Below, piece after piece: positions 30,653-41,549 of a DNA stretch of 64,000 nt. Location of the stretch: contig NZ_FTNA01000006.1 in assembly GCF_900156205.1 (NCBI RefSeq), positions 153,215 through 217,214 on the forward strand, read 5' to 3'. How positions within the stretch are numbered: the first letter of the stretch is position 1; the number at the start of each line of letters is the position of its first letter. The notes beneath the pieces were generated by a model. It did no database searches. It was not told the DNA's origin and saw nothing but the letters and a program-made list of their open reading frames with translations. Position numbers and translations under genes: made by a program. The stretch comes from Leptospira interrogans (GTDB lineage Bacteria > Spirochaetota > Leptospiria > Leptospirales > Leptospiraceae).

Positions 30653-31435
30653 CTAATAACCTCGATTTCGAATCACAGAAGTTGTGTCGTCCGTTGGAAT
30701 CAATTCTTTCGAACGATCTTTGTAAAGATAGGTTCCCATTTTGTCTCTTAACAAGAACGGACCCATAAAAGGATTTATAGCTTTAGAATGTTCTTCGAAA
30801 TCCAAAATTTCAAAGGTCTTTGTATCCACATCGATTCTAAAATCATAGTGATAGATTATAGTATCATCATACAAAAAACCGCATACATTGATCGTATAGT
30901 TTTCGGATAAACCAGGGAGTTCGACATCTTCACAAAAAAAATGATTCTTATCTTTTGCATAAGAGAATCCTATTTTTTTAAAGGTCTCAGGGTCCGCGTT
31001 ATCAATCTTTTTCAACTTTCCAAATTTTTCGACATAAACCGCCTTTTTATCTTTGAAAAATATCTCACTGGGACTCTTACTCAACGACCGAAAACTTGCT
31101 CCGTCTATTCCTTTTAAAATGATTCCATCTTGAATCACATAACGTACATCTGCCAATAATCTCCAATTTATTTTTCGCAGAGAAAACGGATCAACATCTT
31201 CAAGAATGCGATCTTCATAACCTTTCATAAAATCGATTGTAAAATCGGAATGACTTTGCAGGGCGTTGAGATCTAAATTACTCTTATCCACGTTTTCGGG
31301 CGGGCAGCCTCTCCAAATGATTTTCGATCCGTCGTAAATACAATTGACTCGATTAAAAAATAGAAACGGTTTTGAAGGAGTCGCTTTAGAAAGGTGCTCT
31401 TGAAAATCCTTCTCCATCATTCGATTTGTTTTCAT
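30653..31435 (-). CDS. DKNYY-family protein
   Basis: A 260-residue protein with motifs of the DKNYY family. [19 protein letters not shown] is the clearest unit, with weaker ones around [20 protein letters not shown] and [17 protein letters not shown]. It has no signal peptide. DKNYY proteins are widespread and uncharacterised; in many bacteria they behave like exported or toxin-associated repeat proteins. It is divergent from the FabD-like gene, with 146 bp between them. Confidence 0.75.
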   Translation of the reverse strand: MKTNRMMEKDFQEHLSKATPSKPFLFFNRVNCIYDGSKIIWRGCPPENVDKSNLDLNALQSHSDFTIDFMKGYEDRILEDVDPFSLRKINWRLLADVRYVIQDGIILKGIDGASFRSLSKSPSEIFFKDKKAVYVEKFGKLKKIDNADPETFKKIGFSYAKDKNHFFCEDVELPGLSENYTINVCGFLYDDTIIYHYDFRIDVDTKTFEILDFEEHSKAINPFMGPFLLRDKMGTYLYKDRSKELIPTDDTTSVIRNRGY

Positions 31436-31581
31436 CCATTAAATCCTAGCTTAAAAAGACAAGAATCCAACAATACACAATTTCCTGCGTGAACGCAACT
31501 CGAATCCCTGGAGAAAAAAGAATTGCGAATCCATCTATAAAACGAGATCCATCCTTAAACACCTAAGGAAAGCAAAAGTTC

Positions 31582-32739
31582 ATGGCAATCGCAAACTTTT
31601 TGAATCAAGTCAAAGCAAGCGGAGGAAAACTCTTTTTGCAATTTGGAGGACAAGGTTCTCCCTTTTTAAAAGAAATCTCTAAACTTTATGAGTCAGAACC
31701 TTCTCTTAAAGAATTCTTTGATACCTCTTTTAAAGCTATCGCAGAAGAAGTTCCTAAACTCGATAAAAAAATCATCTACGGCGGTTACGATTTTGAAAGT
31801 TGGGTTAAAAACCCAGATTCGGCTCCAGATGAAAACTATCTCTGTAGCGCTCCCGTTTCTATCGTAGGAATTTTTCTGACTCAAATAGGAAATTACATAG
31901 CCTTCACAAACAAAGGTTTTCCAGTTTCCGAATTAATTTCTAATTCAATCGGCGCCACTGGACATAGCCAAGGAGTGATCTCTTCTGCATTGATCGCGCT
32001 TGGTAAAGAAGGTTCAGATTTTTATTCTGCATTTTCCAAATTCTTAAAGTTCGTTTTATATATCGGTTATAGAGCGCAAGAACTCGTAGGCACTTACAAT
32101 CCTTCCGAAGCACTTCTCAAAGCAAACGAAGAAGTTGGTGATAAACAACCTGCCCCTATGGTTGCAGTGATCGGTTATTCTCAAAAAGAATTAGAAGACA
32201 GAGTCAAACAAACAAACGACTCTTTGGGTTTGAGTGGAAGTAAAGCGATTTATGTAAGTCTTTATAATACTCCCGACTCCAATATCGTTTCCGGAAGCCC
32301 GGAATCTTTATTAGAATTTCGTAAAAAATTCAAATCAGAAATGGACGAAAAAAAAGTGAAGTTTGTTTATCTGAGAACTACTGCTCCTTTTCATTCTCCT
32401 CATATGGAAGATACAAATAAAACCATTCCGTCGGATATGGAAAGAATTGGTTTTAATTTTAAAGGTTCCGATTTGAAAATTCCGGTTTATTCTATCTTTG
32501 ACGGAAGAAACATGCAATCCGACTCTGAACTTGGGATTCCACTTTTTAGAGAGATGTTGATAAAAACCCTTTATTGGGATAAGGCTGTTAAACCTTTTGT
32601 TACCGCAACAAACGTTACCGGTATCGATTTCGGGCCAAGTGTGGTAAGTCAGAAACTGACTCAAGCGAACATGGGAACTTCTGAAAATAAAATCTATGCG
32701 GTTTCCAGTCCTAAGGACATCAAGGTTTTATTGGCCTGA
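31582..32739 (+). CDS. FabD-like acyl-carrier-protein malonyltransferase
   Basis: A 385-residue acyltransferase. The N-terminal loop [12 protein letters not shown], the nucleophile Ser128 in [11 protein letters not shown] and the catalytic His in [10 protein letters not shown] are all present. GHSQG, in place of the GHSLG of standard FabD, and the extra length resemble the acyltransferase domain of type I fatty-acid synthases. It probably loads malonyl units for fatty-acid or polyketide-like synthesis. I omit a gene symbol because a more typical FabD may exist elsewhere. The DUF2779 gene begins close downstream. Confidence 0.82.
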   Translation: MAIANFLNQVKASGGKLFLQFGGQGSPFLKEISKLYESEPSLKEFFDTSFKAIAEEVPKLDKKIIYGGYDFESWVKNPDSAPDENYLCSAPVSIVGIFLTQIGNYIAFTNKGFPVSELISNSIGATGHSQGVISSALIALGKEGSDFYSAFSKFLKFVLYIGYRAQELVGTYNPSEALLKANEEVGDKQPAPMVAVIGYSQKELEDRVKQTNDSLGLSGSKAIYVSLYNTPDSNIVSGSPESLLEFRKKFKSEMDEKKVKFVYLRTTAPFHSPHMEDTNKTIPSDMERIGFNFKGSDLKIPVYSIFDGRNMQSDSELGIPLFREMLIKTLYWDKAVKPFVTATNVTGIDFGPSVVSQKLTQANMGTSENKIYAVSSPKDIKVLLA

Positions 32740-32834
32740 AAAACCGGGCGGCTTTAATTCTAAAATGGATTTATTCATTTCGGAAATTTTTTTCGAAATG
32801 GATAAGTCTTCCTCTCAAAAGATCCAAAGAAGAA

Positions 32835-34301
<1,467 letters not shown>

Positions 34302-34629
34302 AAAACGAACTCAAATTAAAATCTGGAATCATTTTTATTTATTAGAGTTGTTGAAAAATTCCATAATGCCCGCTTAACAAAACTGCTTCAATCGACTGTT
34401 TTCATAAAACAGAAACAGATGGAAAATTTATTTTTCAACAACTCTATTTTCTGATCTTTGAAAATAAGTTATATTTTAAGAATATTCAGTAAAGTTAATT
34501 TATAATTCTATCAAAGAGAACCTTAGAAAAAATTTTTGTATGTGCAAAAGACAGACAAGTTTGCAAAAATCGACTCAACGTTTTTACATCGAGCCGATTT
34601 AGATACTAGTCGTATAGTTTTATAGATTT
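34302..34629. other. Spacer with a family-1 repeat
   Basis: This spacer between convergent genes is mostly filled by the family-1 repeat at 34342-34447, which may serve both genes as a terminator-like hairpin. The rest is AT-rich with no visible feature. Confidence 0.5.
34342..34447 (-). repeat. MITE-like repeat family 1, copy f
   Basis: Ends TTAGAGTTGTTGAAAAATTC and ATTTTTCAACAACTCTATTT; the interior is inverted relative to copy b (CTGCTTCAATCGACTG). Both termini are intact, allowing a long hairpin between the DUF2779 gene and the first thermolysin gene. Confidence 0.8.
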
Positions 34630-37005
34630 TTAGAGACGGAAACTATTAATACTTATTGTATAGTCCTCCACTTCCCCATCGTAAAACTTTTCGTCAGCAC
34701 GCGGATATGCTTCCCAAGAATCCGCAGCCTTCATAGAAACTCTCATCTTCGTATCTCCAGTCAAAGCGGTCGTTGGAATTACGATCGATCTTTGAAGAGT
34801 TCCTTCTCCCCAAAGTTGATTTGAAGTTTGAAGTATTATCTCAGAAGAATCAAAAATCCCATTTCGATTTAAGTCGATCCACACACTCCATTTATGAGAT
34901 TTCAAAGGAAGCTGGGAACCTTCACTTGATAACACCAACTGATACGTTCCCCCTTTCAATACCCAAGGATGAAGATACGTGTTATCTTTGTATCCACAAT
35001 CGTTTCCGGAATTATTTTCCATGCCCGAAAGTTTTACAGAAGTGATATAATTTCCAACCTTTCTCATTCCATCTCCTCCACGAGAAGTTGTTTCCGCAGG
35101 AACACCTACCGCGTCCCAAGCATCGATCGTACTTTTTACTTCTGATGAAAACTTCCCATACAGATTTTTAGCGGCAAGAATAGCCGCACTCCTTGTTGCT
35201 ACATATCCAGAAGTTGGAGAAAGATAATGGATGGTAGAATAAGCTATTTTCTCCGCTTTTTCGATACTGATTCCAGTTGTATTGTATTCACACGAATGAT
35301 CATTGATCCCACTCTTCCCATTGGAAAGAATATAAAACCAATGACCGAGAACCAGACCGTTTTCATGAGTCTTCTTATTGGTAAAATCCCAAAGGTCTCC
35401 GTAATACGTATCCGCTCCTCCCAAAGTAACCGGCGTAGCAGAATTCGGATATTGTAGAGAACGCATTCCTCCATTGAGAACGGTTTCGTCGCCAAATCTC
35501 CAGACATTCTTGTGCATTCCTAAAATTTTATTCACATAGTGATTCACACCAACATTCCAAATATCACCAAATCCTTCATCGAGAGCAGCAGATTCTGCGT
35601 TATAATCGAAACCAGCAGCGTATGCATTTATCGCATGCCCAAATTCATGAGATGCAATATCCAGAGACGTAAAATCTTCAAATCTTGGATCTAAAAGAAT
35701 CTCATCATTAATACCATGACAAAGACTACTATCGTGAGGACAGTACGTGTATTCTAATTCTTCTGTAATAGGATTCCAGTGTGCATTATTAAAATTAAGC
35801 ACCTTTGTATAGTGTACATTATTTACTATCTTGGCATCTTCTCCATCAAAGCTAGAACGATTGTGAACGGATTTAAAATAGTCGTACGTATGTTCAATTC
35901 CCCAATGCGCATCCAAAACTGCATCGTGATTGTAATCATCGTGATATTCAGCCTTCGTCCAATTATTATCAGTATCGATCAGAGGAATTTTTACAGTTTC
36001 CAATGCCGATGGGGCAACTCTCACGAATTCCCAAGAATAACTAACGATTCCCTTACCTCTTGAATAATCTTTGAGTTCGAAATAATCTGCCTCTGTAGTC
36101 CAAGTTATAATCGACTGAATTCCGCTAAAACGTGTCGCAGCCGTACCTTGTTTAATACAAGGAGTTTTGTCAGGAAAACAAATTCCGTAATGCGTATCTG
36201 GCGGAGTTTGTGGAGTTGTTGGAGTCGTATCTCCACCACCAGCTTCATAACGATTAGCATCCATATTTGCTAAAATCTCACCAGAATGGGAATCTACGTA
36301 CACATATCTCGAAAAAGAAGGTTCAATTGATACAATTCCAAATTTGTAAACCAATCGAAATTCTTTTTGAGAATTCAATTTACCTAATGAATGTTGATAA
36401 ACTAAAAGTTCACCTTTTGGAAAATTAGTCGCACTAGGATCATCTTGCTTTTTCTTGAAAGCTTCTTCTCTTTCCGGAGATTCCCAAATATATTTTTTAG
36501 CTCCAAAATGTTTTAACGCTTTTGAAAACGCTTCTGATTCTGACAATTTAGGAGAAGAATTAAAATTCTCCGGAACTTGATAAAATTCACCCATCATAAA
36601 TTCGATGGTGTTTCTTTTTGAGACTACCGTGTACGTTCCATTTTCGACTTTAATTCCTTTGTATCTCTGTTGGAATCGATCATGATCATAATCTCCAATA
36701 TGATTCGAACGTAAAAAAACTGGCTCCGAATTTAAAGTTAACTGTAAATACGTTTTCAAAACTTCAGGTGCTTGTTTGCGATTATAGGGAACAAGATCCG
36801 AATTGAACGTGGCAAACGTAAGTGTTCCATCTGATGAATAATGACGATCTGAAATTGCCTTTTCATCCATTTTCACATTATTGAAAAGACTTATCCAAGA
36901 TTCTCCAAATTCTTGTTTGTTATCCTTACAAGAAAATAAAATCGAAAAAATACAAATGAGTATTTTTAACCTCAAATCGATACCTAACCACTTAAAATTT
37001 TCCAT
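34630..37005 (-). CDS. Thermolysin-like M4 metalloprotease lipoprotein, copy 1
   Basis: This 791-residue protein has a lipoprotein signal ending SILFSCKDN. FTP and PepSY-type propeptide regions follow (about 50-250), then a Pro/Thr linker (TTPTTPQTPPDT), then the M4 catalytic domain. HEFGHAINAYAAG near residue 453 and ALDEGFGDIWNV give the zinc ligands. THENGLVLGHWFYILS aligns, with matching spacing, to the thermolysin segment carrying catalytic His231. The last ~110 residues end GEVEDYTI, a GEVED domain. Leptospiral thermolysins are known to cleave complement proteins; that this copy does so is inferred. It is the last of three tandem paralogues in transcription order. Confidence 0.92.
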   Translation of the reverse strand: MENFKWLGIDLRLKILICIFSILFSCKDNKQEFGESWISLFNNVKMDEKAISDRHYSSDGTLTFATFNSDLVPYNRKQAPEVLKTYLQLTLNSEPVFLRSNHIGDYDHDRFQQRYKGIKVENGTYTVVSKRNTIEFMMGEFYQVPENFNSSPKLSESEAFSKALKHFGAKKYIWESPEREEAFKKKQDDPSATNFPKGELLVYQHSLGKLNSQKEFRLVYKFGIVSIEPSFSRYVYVDSHSGEILANMDANRYEAGGGDTTPTTPQTPPDTHYGICFPDKTPCIKQGTAATRFSGIQSIITWTTEADYFELKDYSRGKGIVSYSWEFVRVAPSALETVKIPLIDTDNNWTKAEYHDDYNHDAVLDAHWGIEHTYDYFKSVHNRSSFDGEDAKIVNNVHYTKVLNFNNAHWNPITEELEYTYCPHDSSLCHGINDEILLDPRFEDFTSLDIASHEFGHAINAYAAGFDYNAESAALDEGFGDIWNVGVNHYVNKILGMHKNVWRFGDETVLNGGMRSLQYPNSATPVTLGGADTYYGDLWDFTNKKTHENGLVLGHWFYILSNGKSGINDHSCEYNTTGISIEKAEKIAYSTIHYLSPTSGYVATRSAAILAAKNLYGKFSSEVKSTIDAWDAVGVPAETTSRGGDGMRKVGNYITSVKLSGMENNSGNDCGYKDNTYLHPWVLKGGTYQLVLSSEGSQLPLKSHKWSVWIDLNRNGIFDSSEIILQTSNQLWGEGTLQRSIVIPTTALTGDTKMRVSMKAADSWEAYPRADEKFYDGEVEDYTISINSFRL

Positions 37006-38042
37006 TCAATTTCTCCTTCTAACCCAATTTTTAAATTTACTTTTGCTAAATCAAAAACTAACAACTTCAACAAACCATAACTTAAAATTCTTCCAAACAA
37101 AGAATCAAAAACTTGAGAAAGGTACATAAAAAAAGCAATATATTCAAAAAATAAATTATTTTATATATAGAATATTTAATTAATATTATAATATGAAAAT
37201 TTATACTAAAACGTAACAACCGGATCTATTTCAAGTTGCCTAAAAAAACAAACTAATAACGAAAAAATTAAACTTTTTAAGCTTTTAATTTATCTCAAAT
37301 TAACGAGTACAGTTGAACTAGGGATAAGGATTTATATAACGTGAGTTCGATGTAAGATAGAAAAAAAAGAAAGATTTTGTATTCAAATGCACTAGATCAC
37401 ATATTGAACCAAACTTTTCAGCAAAACGGAGGTTAAATATGGATCTGCATCAATAGACGATTATTGTACACAACAAAAAATAATCTGGAACGGAAAATAC
37501 TTTCGCCCCAGTATTACGAAAAAGAAACAGTAAATTTCAGTTAAGTTTGAGTGAGGTAGTAACAATCGTAGTTTGTTTTCGTCTTTTCCAAAAAAACCTT
37601 CTTTGAATTTGAGATCCAAAGATAATTTCCAACTTTTACTTTCCTAGATCGAACTCACGTTATATAGGAAAGATATTACTATAGAAAAGAAAAAGAACTA
37701 AACTTAAAGTTATCCTATACCAATTGAGTTTTGAGTTAAAAAATTTCCATCGCCATTATTTGTTTTTCGGGAAGAATAACAGATTTTATTTGAAATCTGA
37801 AAATAAAAGAACTTCTATCAAATAAATTTTTAACCTAAAGAAATCTTCGCTTAAAAGATAATTTTATACGGAAATTTGATTTGAATATAGTTTTTTTAGA
37901 CTTTATAAAAGTTTCTTAAATAAAAGGGAATCTCTATAAAATTTCAAGACGACAAAATTTCATAAAGAACTTCTACATAACACTGGTGTTTAGTGATCAG
38001 TTCCTTTTAAAATTCATTTTATAGAAATTCCCTTAAAGATTT
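37006..38042. other. Spacer between thermolysin genes
   Basis: No gene is visible in this 1-kb spacer. The central part (37336-37664) is a family-3 repeat. The flanks are AT-rich. The promoter of thermolysin copy 1 must lie at 37006-37335 but could not be placed. Confidence 0.5.
37336..37664. repeat. Family-3 repeat with perfect 19-bp ends
   Basis: The left end TATATAACGTGAGTTCGAT and the reverse complement of the right end are identical over 19 bp. The ~330-bp interior has no ORF and differs from the copies at 5725 and 44413, so this is a related but distinct member sharing only the ends. Confidence 0.65.
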
Positions 38043-40421
38043 CTATAAACTGAAATCTAGAATCGAAACAATATAATCCTCCACTTCTCCTTCTACAAAG
38101 CTTTCACTCGAACCTTGATAAGCTTCTCCACTTTGAGCCGCCTTCATAGAAACTCTCATCTTCGCATATCCAGTAAGTGCATTCGTTGGGATCTTAATCG
38201 ATTTTTGTAATGTTCCTCCAAACGAAGAATTAACAGTATCCTGAACTACCATTTCCGACGATTCAAAACTACCGTTTTGATTAAAATCGATCCATACTCT
38301 CCATTTGTGAACTTTTGACGGATTACTTGCCGAACCCTGACTCAATAACACCATGTTATACGTCACTCCTCTCAAGACCGTTGGAAGTAAGTATGAATTA
38401 TCCTTGTACCCACAATCGTTTCCGGAATCGTTCGTTACATTAGAAAGTTTTACAGAAGCGATATAATGTCGAGGCCTTACCATACCTTGTCCTCCGCGAG
38501 AAGTCGTCTCAGCCGGAACAGCTACTGCATCCCAAGCATCAATTGTACTTTTTACTTCCGAAGAAAACAAACCATACAATAGTTTAGCCGCAATAATCGC
38601 ATAAGTCCTTGCAGAAGTATAACCGGACGTAGAAGAAAGAAAAAGAAGGGCAACATAAGCAATTCTTTCGGCTTTTTCAATGCCAATTCCAGAAACGTTA
38701 TACGTGCATTCATAATCGTTAAATCCTAATTTTCCTTTGGATAAAGTATAGAACCAGTGACTCAAAACAAGACTATTCGTATGTGCTTCGTTATCTTCAA
38801 AATCCCAAAGATCTCCATGATACGTATTTGGCCCAGGGGACATTACTGTAGTAGATTTTGGATTTGACACAGAACGCATTCCTCCTCCCGGAACCGTTTC
38901 ATCTCCTACTAACCAAATATTCTTTTGCATTCCTAAAACTTTATTTACGTAGTTATTTACACCAACATTCCAAATATCGCTAAAACCTTCATCGAGAGCG
39001 CCTGGCTCCATATCAAGATTAAAACCCGCAAGATCCCCGTTGATACCATGCCCAAATTCATGAGATACAATATCCAAAGAAGTAAAATCTTCATATTTAG
39101 GGTCTAAGAGAATCGGTAGATTAAAACCCTTGCATATACTATTTTTATGAGGACAGTAAACGTAATATATTTCTTCCGTAACAGGATCCCAATACGCGTT
39201 ATTCGCTACAAACGCATTAAAATAGTGCACGTTATTAAATATTCTACTATTATCACCATCATAACTCAACCGATTATGAATGGATTTGAAATAGTCATAA
39301 GTCATTTCAATTCCCCAATGTGCATCCAATAACGCATCATGATTATAATCGTCATGATATTCAGATTGCGACCATGAGTTATTAGTATCAATCATTGGAA
39401 TATTCAAAAGTTGAATATCTTCCAAAGGATCTTTTACAAATTCCCAAGAGTAAGTATAAATTCCACCGCCTCTCGAATTATCTTTCAGTTCAAAATGGTT
39501 CGTTTTTCCTGCCGTCCAAGTTGTAATCGATTGTAATCCGCTAAAACGGGTCATTGCCGTTCCCTGTTCGATACAATATTCTCTGTCTATTATACAACGA
39601 CTATAATCAATATCTATTTCTATAGGAGGTTTTGGACTTGGAAATTGAACTCCCTCGTATCTTCTAGCATCTTTACTGGATAGAATTTCCCCAGAGTTAG
39701 AATCCACATACACGTATCTCGATATTGGTGGATCTATCGAGGCTATACCAAATTTATAAGCCAATCGAAACTCTTTTTTAGTATTGGATTTTCCTAATGA
39801 ATGTTCATAAACTAATAGTTCTCCCTTCGGAAAATAACTTGCATTTGGATCATTTTTCTTACGTTTCAATGCTGCTTCTCGTTCAACAGATTCCCAAATA
39901 TACTTCTTAGCTCCGATATGTTTTAAAGTCTTTGAAAGTGCTTCTGACTCGGATAGCTTAGGAGAGGAATTAAAATTCTCTGGAACTTGGTGAAATTCAC
40001 CCATCATCAATTCTATCGTATTCTCTTTTGAGACCACTGTATAAATTCCATTCTCTACTCTAATACCTTTATATCTCTGCTGGAACCGATCCTGATCATA
40101 ATTACCTACACGAGCCGAACGCAAGAATGTAGCTTCAGAACTTAAGGGTAATTGCAAATACGTCTTAAGAACTTCAGGTGCTTGTTTACGTGAATAAGGA
40201 ACTAGATCCGAATTGAACTTCGCAAATGTTATCCTACCATCTGACGTATACGTCCTTTCAGAAAGCGCCTTACTATCCAATTGAACAGGATTTAAAACCC
40301 ACAACCAAGATTCTATTCCCGGGCCCTGTTTATCCTTACAAGAAAATAATATCGAAATCATAAACATACTTAAGAGTATCTTTATATTCGAATTGATCTT
40401 TAATAACTTTAAAAGTCTCAT
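38043..40421 (-). CDS. Thermolysin-like M4 metalloprotease lipoprotein, copy 2
   Basis: This 792-residue paralogue has the signal SILFSCKDK and propeptide domains to about 245. Its linker (FPSPKPPIEIDIDYSRC) is unlike the other two copies. In the catalytic domain, HEFGHGINGDLAG lies near 453, with ALDEGFSDIWNV and AHTNSLVLSHWFYTLS, matching thermolysin His231 spacing. The C-terminus ends GEVEDYIV. Its first ~250 codons and the block at about 38790-39070 are nearly identical to copy 3, while other parts are clearly diverged. All catalytic residues are present, so activity is expected. A GAGGGATTG ribosome-binding region precedes the ATG. Confidence 0.92.
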   Translation of the reverse strand: MRLLKLLKINSNIKILLSMFMISILFSCKDKQGPGIESWLWVLNPVQLDSKALSERTYTSDGRITFAKFNSDLVPYSRKQAPEVLKTYLQLPLSSEATFLRSARVGNYDQDRFQQRYKGIRVENGIYTVVSKENTIELMMGEFHQVPENFNSSPKLSESEALSKTLKHIGAKKYIWESVEREAALKRKKNDPNASYFPKGELLVYEHSLGKSNTKKEFRLAYKFGIASIDPPISRYVYVDSNSGEILSSKDARRYEGVQFPSPKPPIEIDIDYSRCIIDREYCIEQGTAMTRFSGLQSITTWTAGKTNHFELKDNSRGGGIYTYSWEFVKDPLEDIQLLNIPMIDTNNSWSQSEYHDDYNHDALLDAHWGIEMTYDYFKSIHNRLSYDGDNSRIFNNVHYFNAFVANNAYWDPVTEEIYYVYCPHKNSICKGFNLPILLDPKYEDFTSLDIVSHEFGHGINGDLAGFNLDMEPGALDEGFSDIWNVGVNNYVNKVLGMQKNIWLVGDETVPGGGMRSVSNPKSTTVMSPGPNTYHGDLWDFEDNEAHTNSLVLSHWFYTLSKGKLGFNDYECTYNVSGIGIEKAERIAYVALLFLSSTSGYTSARTYAIIAAKLLYGLFSSEVKSTIDAWDAVAVPAETTSRGGQGMVRPRHYIASVKLSNVTNDSGNDCGYKDNSYLLPTVLRGVTYNMVLLSQGSASNPSKVHKWRVWIDFNQNGSFESSEMVVQDTVNSSFGGTLQKSIKIPTNALTGYAKMRVSMKAAQSGEAYQGSSESFVEGEVEDYIVSILDFSL

Positions 40422-40729
40422 TCAATCCCTCTGTTTTAATTTTAAATTTAGTAAACCCTCACTCACCAACTATAACGCGTTAGGTTAAATTATTTCAAAT
40501 TTACAAAAAAATATGTAATAAAATACCCTCAGTGAATTTAAGGTTTTAAACAGACGCATGATTAAAATAATATATTAGAAGAGTAAAGTATTTTTATACT
40601 TAAAAAGGACCTTTACAAAATCTCAAAATAGAAGAATCTTAACTTTGAAAATGAATCCTAAACCGATTCAATACTCAATTATATAAATACTATTTAAAAA
40701 ATTTGAAGATAAAGAAGACTTTTTATAAA

Positions 40730-40830
40730 ATAGAATTTTTGAAAATTCCATAGCGGAGATTAGTAAAATTGCTTCAATGATTCATTTCAATGCAACAAAC
40801 AGATGAGAATTAATTTTTCAACAGCTCTAA
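40730..40830 (-). repeat. MITE-like repeat family 1, copy g
   Basis: Begins TAGAATTTTTGAAAATTCC and ends AATTTTTCAACAGCTCTAAT; the interior is in inverted orientation relative to copy b. Ends are slightly degraded. Confidence 0.65.
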
Positions 40831-40868
40831 TGAATTTTAATCAGATGAAATTCTTTAACAGTGAATAA

Positions 40869-40970
40869 AAACCTGAAAATGTGGAAACTCACACAAACTT
40901 CAAGAACATTCAAAGATCTATAAATTGTTTTAAGGGACCTAATCTGTGGGAATTAATACATCTCTTTTGA
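40869..40970 (+). repeat. Direct repeat, unit 1 (partner 41347-41440)
   Basis: The unit reads AAACCTGAAAATGTGG, then CAAAGATCTATAAATTGTTT, then AATCTGTGGGAATTAATAC. It recurs 480 bp away with moderate divergence and is non-coding. Confidence 0.55.
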
Positions 40971-41034
40971 AGGTTTAAAAGATAATTTTGGTAGGTTTTT
41001 CGGTCTTAAAATTTAATTTGAAAATGAAATTATC

Positions 41035-41215
41035 TTAGAACTTGCCCAAAAATCTCGAAATGCGAGACCTAGTACAAAAATTTAATGAGATTAGAACTGC
41101 CCGAAGGTTCGCAAATTGCCAAATGCAATCTAATTTGTAGAAACTACTGCATTTTATTAAAAATTTCTAAAGAATGATGCGTAAAATTTTTTTGAAGTTT
41201 TGGACAAGCTCTTAA
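41035..41215 (+). repeat. Family-2 repeat, third copy
   Basis: Begins TTAGAACTTGCCCAAAAATC and ends GAAGTTTTGGACAAGCTCTT. The interior includes GGTTCGCAAATTGCCAAATG, as in the copies at 21551 and 58440. It lies between the two units of the direct repeat. Confidence 0.7.
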
Positions 41216-41346
41216 TAAATTTCTATAAAATCATAAAACAGCTTTTTTTAACATTCGTTTTTTTCATCAAATTGCTGTTTTGTTATGACTAATTAACGAG
41301 GAATTTATTTTTGAAATTTAGATAGAATTTTTAAGAATACACTTCA

Positions 41347-41440
41347 AAACCTGAAAACCCATACAAACTTTATAAATACTCAAAGATCTATAAATTATTT
41401 TAAGAAACTTAATCTGCGGGAACTAATACGTTTTGTTGAG
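41347..41440 (+). repeat. Direct repeat, unit 2 (partner 40869-40970)
   Basis: Reads AAACCTGAAAACCC, then CAAAGATCTATAAATTATTT, then AATCTGCGGGAACTAATACG. It is the diverged second copy of the 40869 unit. Confidence 0.55.
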
Positions 41441-41549
41441 AATTCAAAAATTTTAAGACAAACTCGAACTTCAAACTGCAAAAAGGTTCTAAATTGATTA
41501 ATTCTATCTAATCCAATTTTGAAACTTTTCGCAGTTATTTTAGAGATTT

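Larger units (their letters stand above)
40422..41549. other. Spacer with several repeats
   Basis: The spacer upstream of thermolysin copy 2 holds a family-1 repeat (40730-40830), a ~100-bp direct repeat (40869-40970 and 41347-41440), and a family-2 repeat between the two (41035-41215). No gene is visible. Confidence 0.55.
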
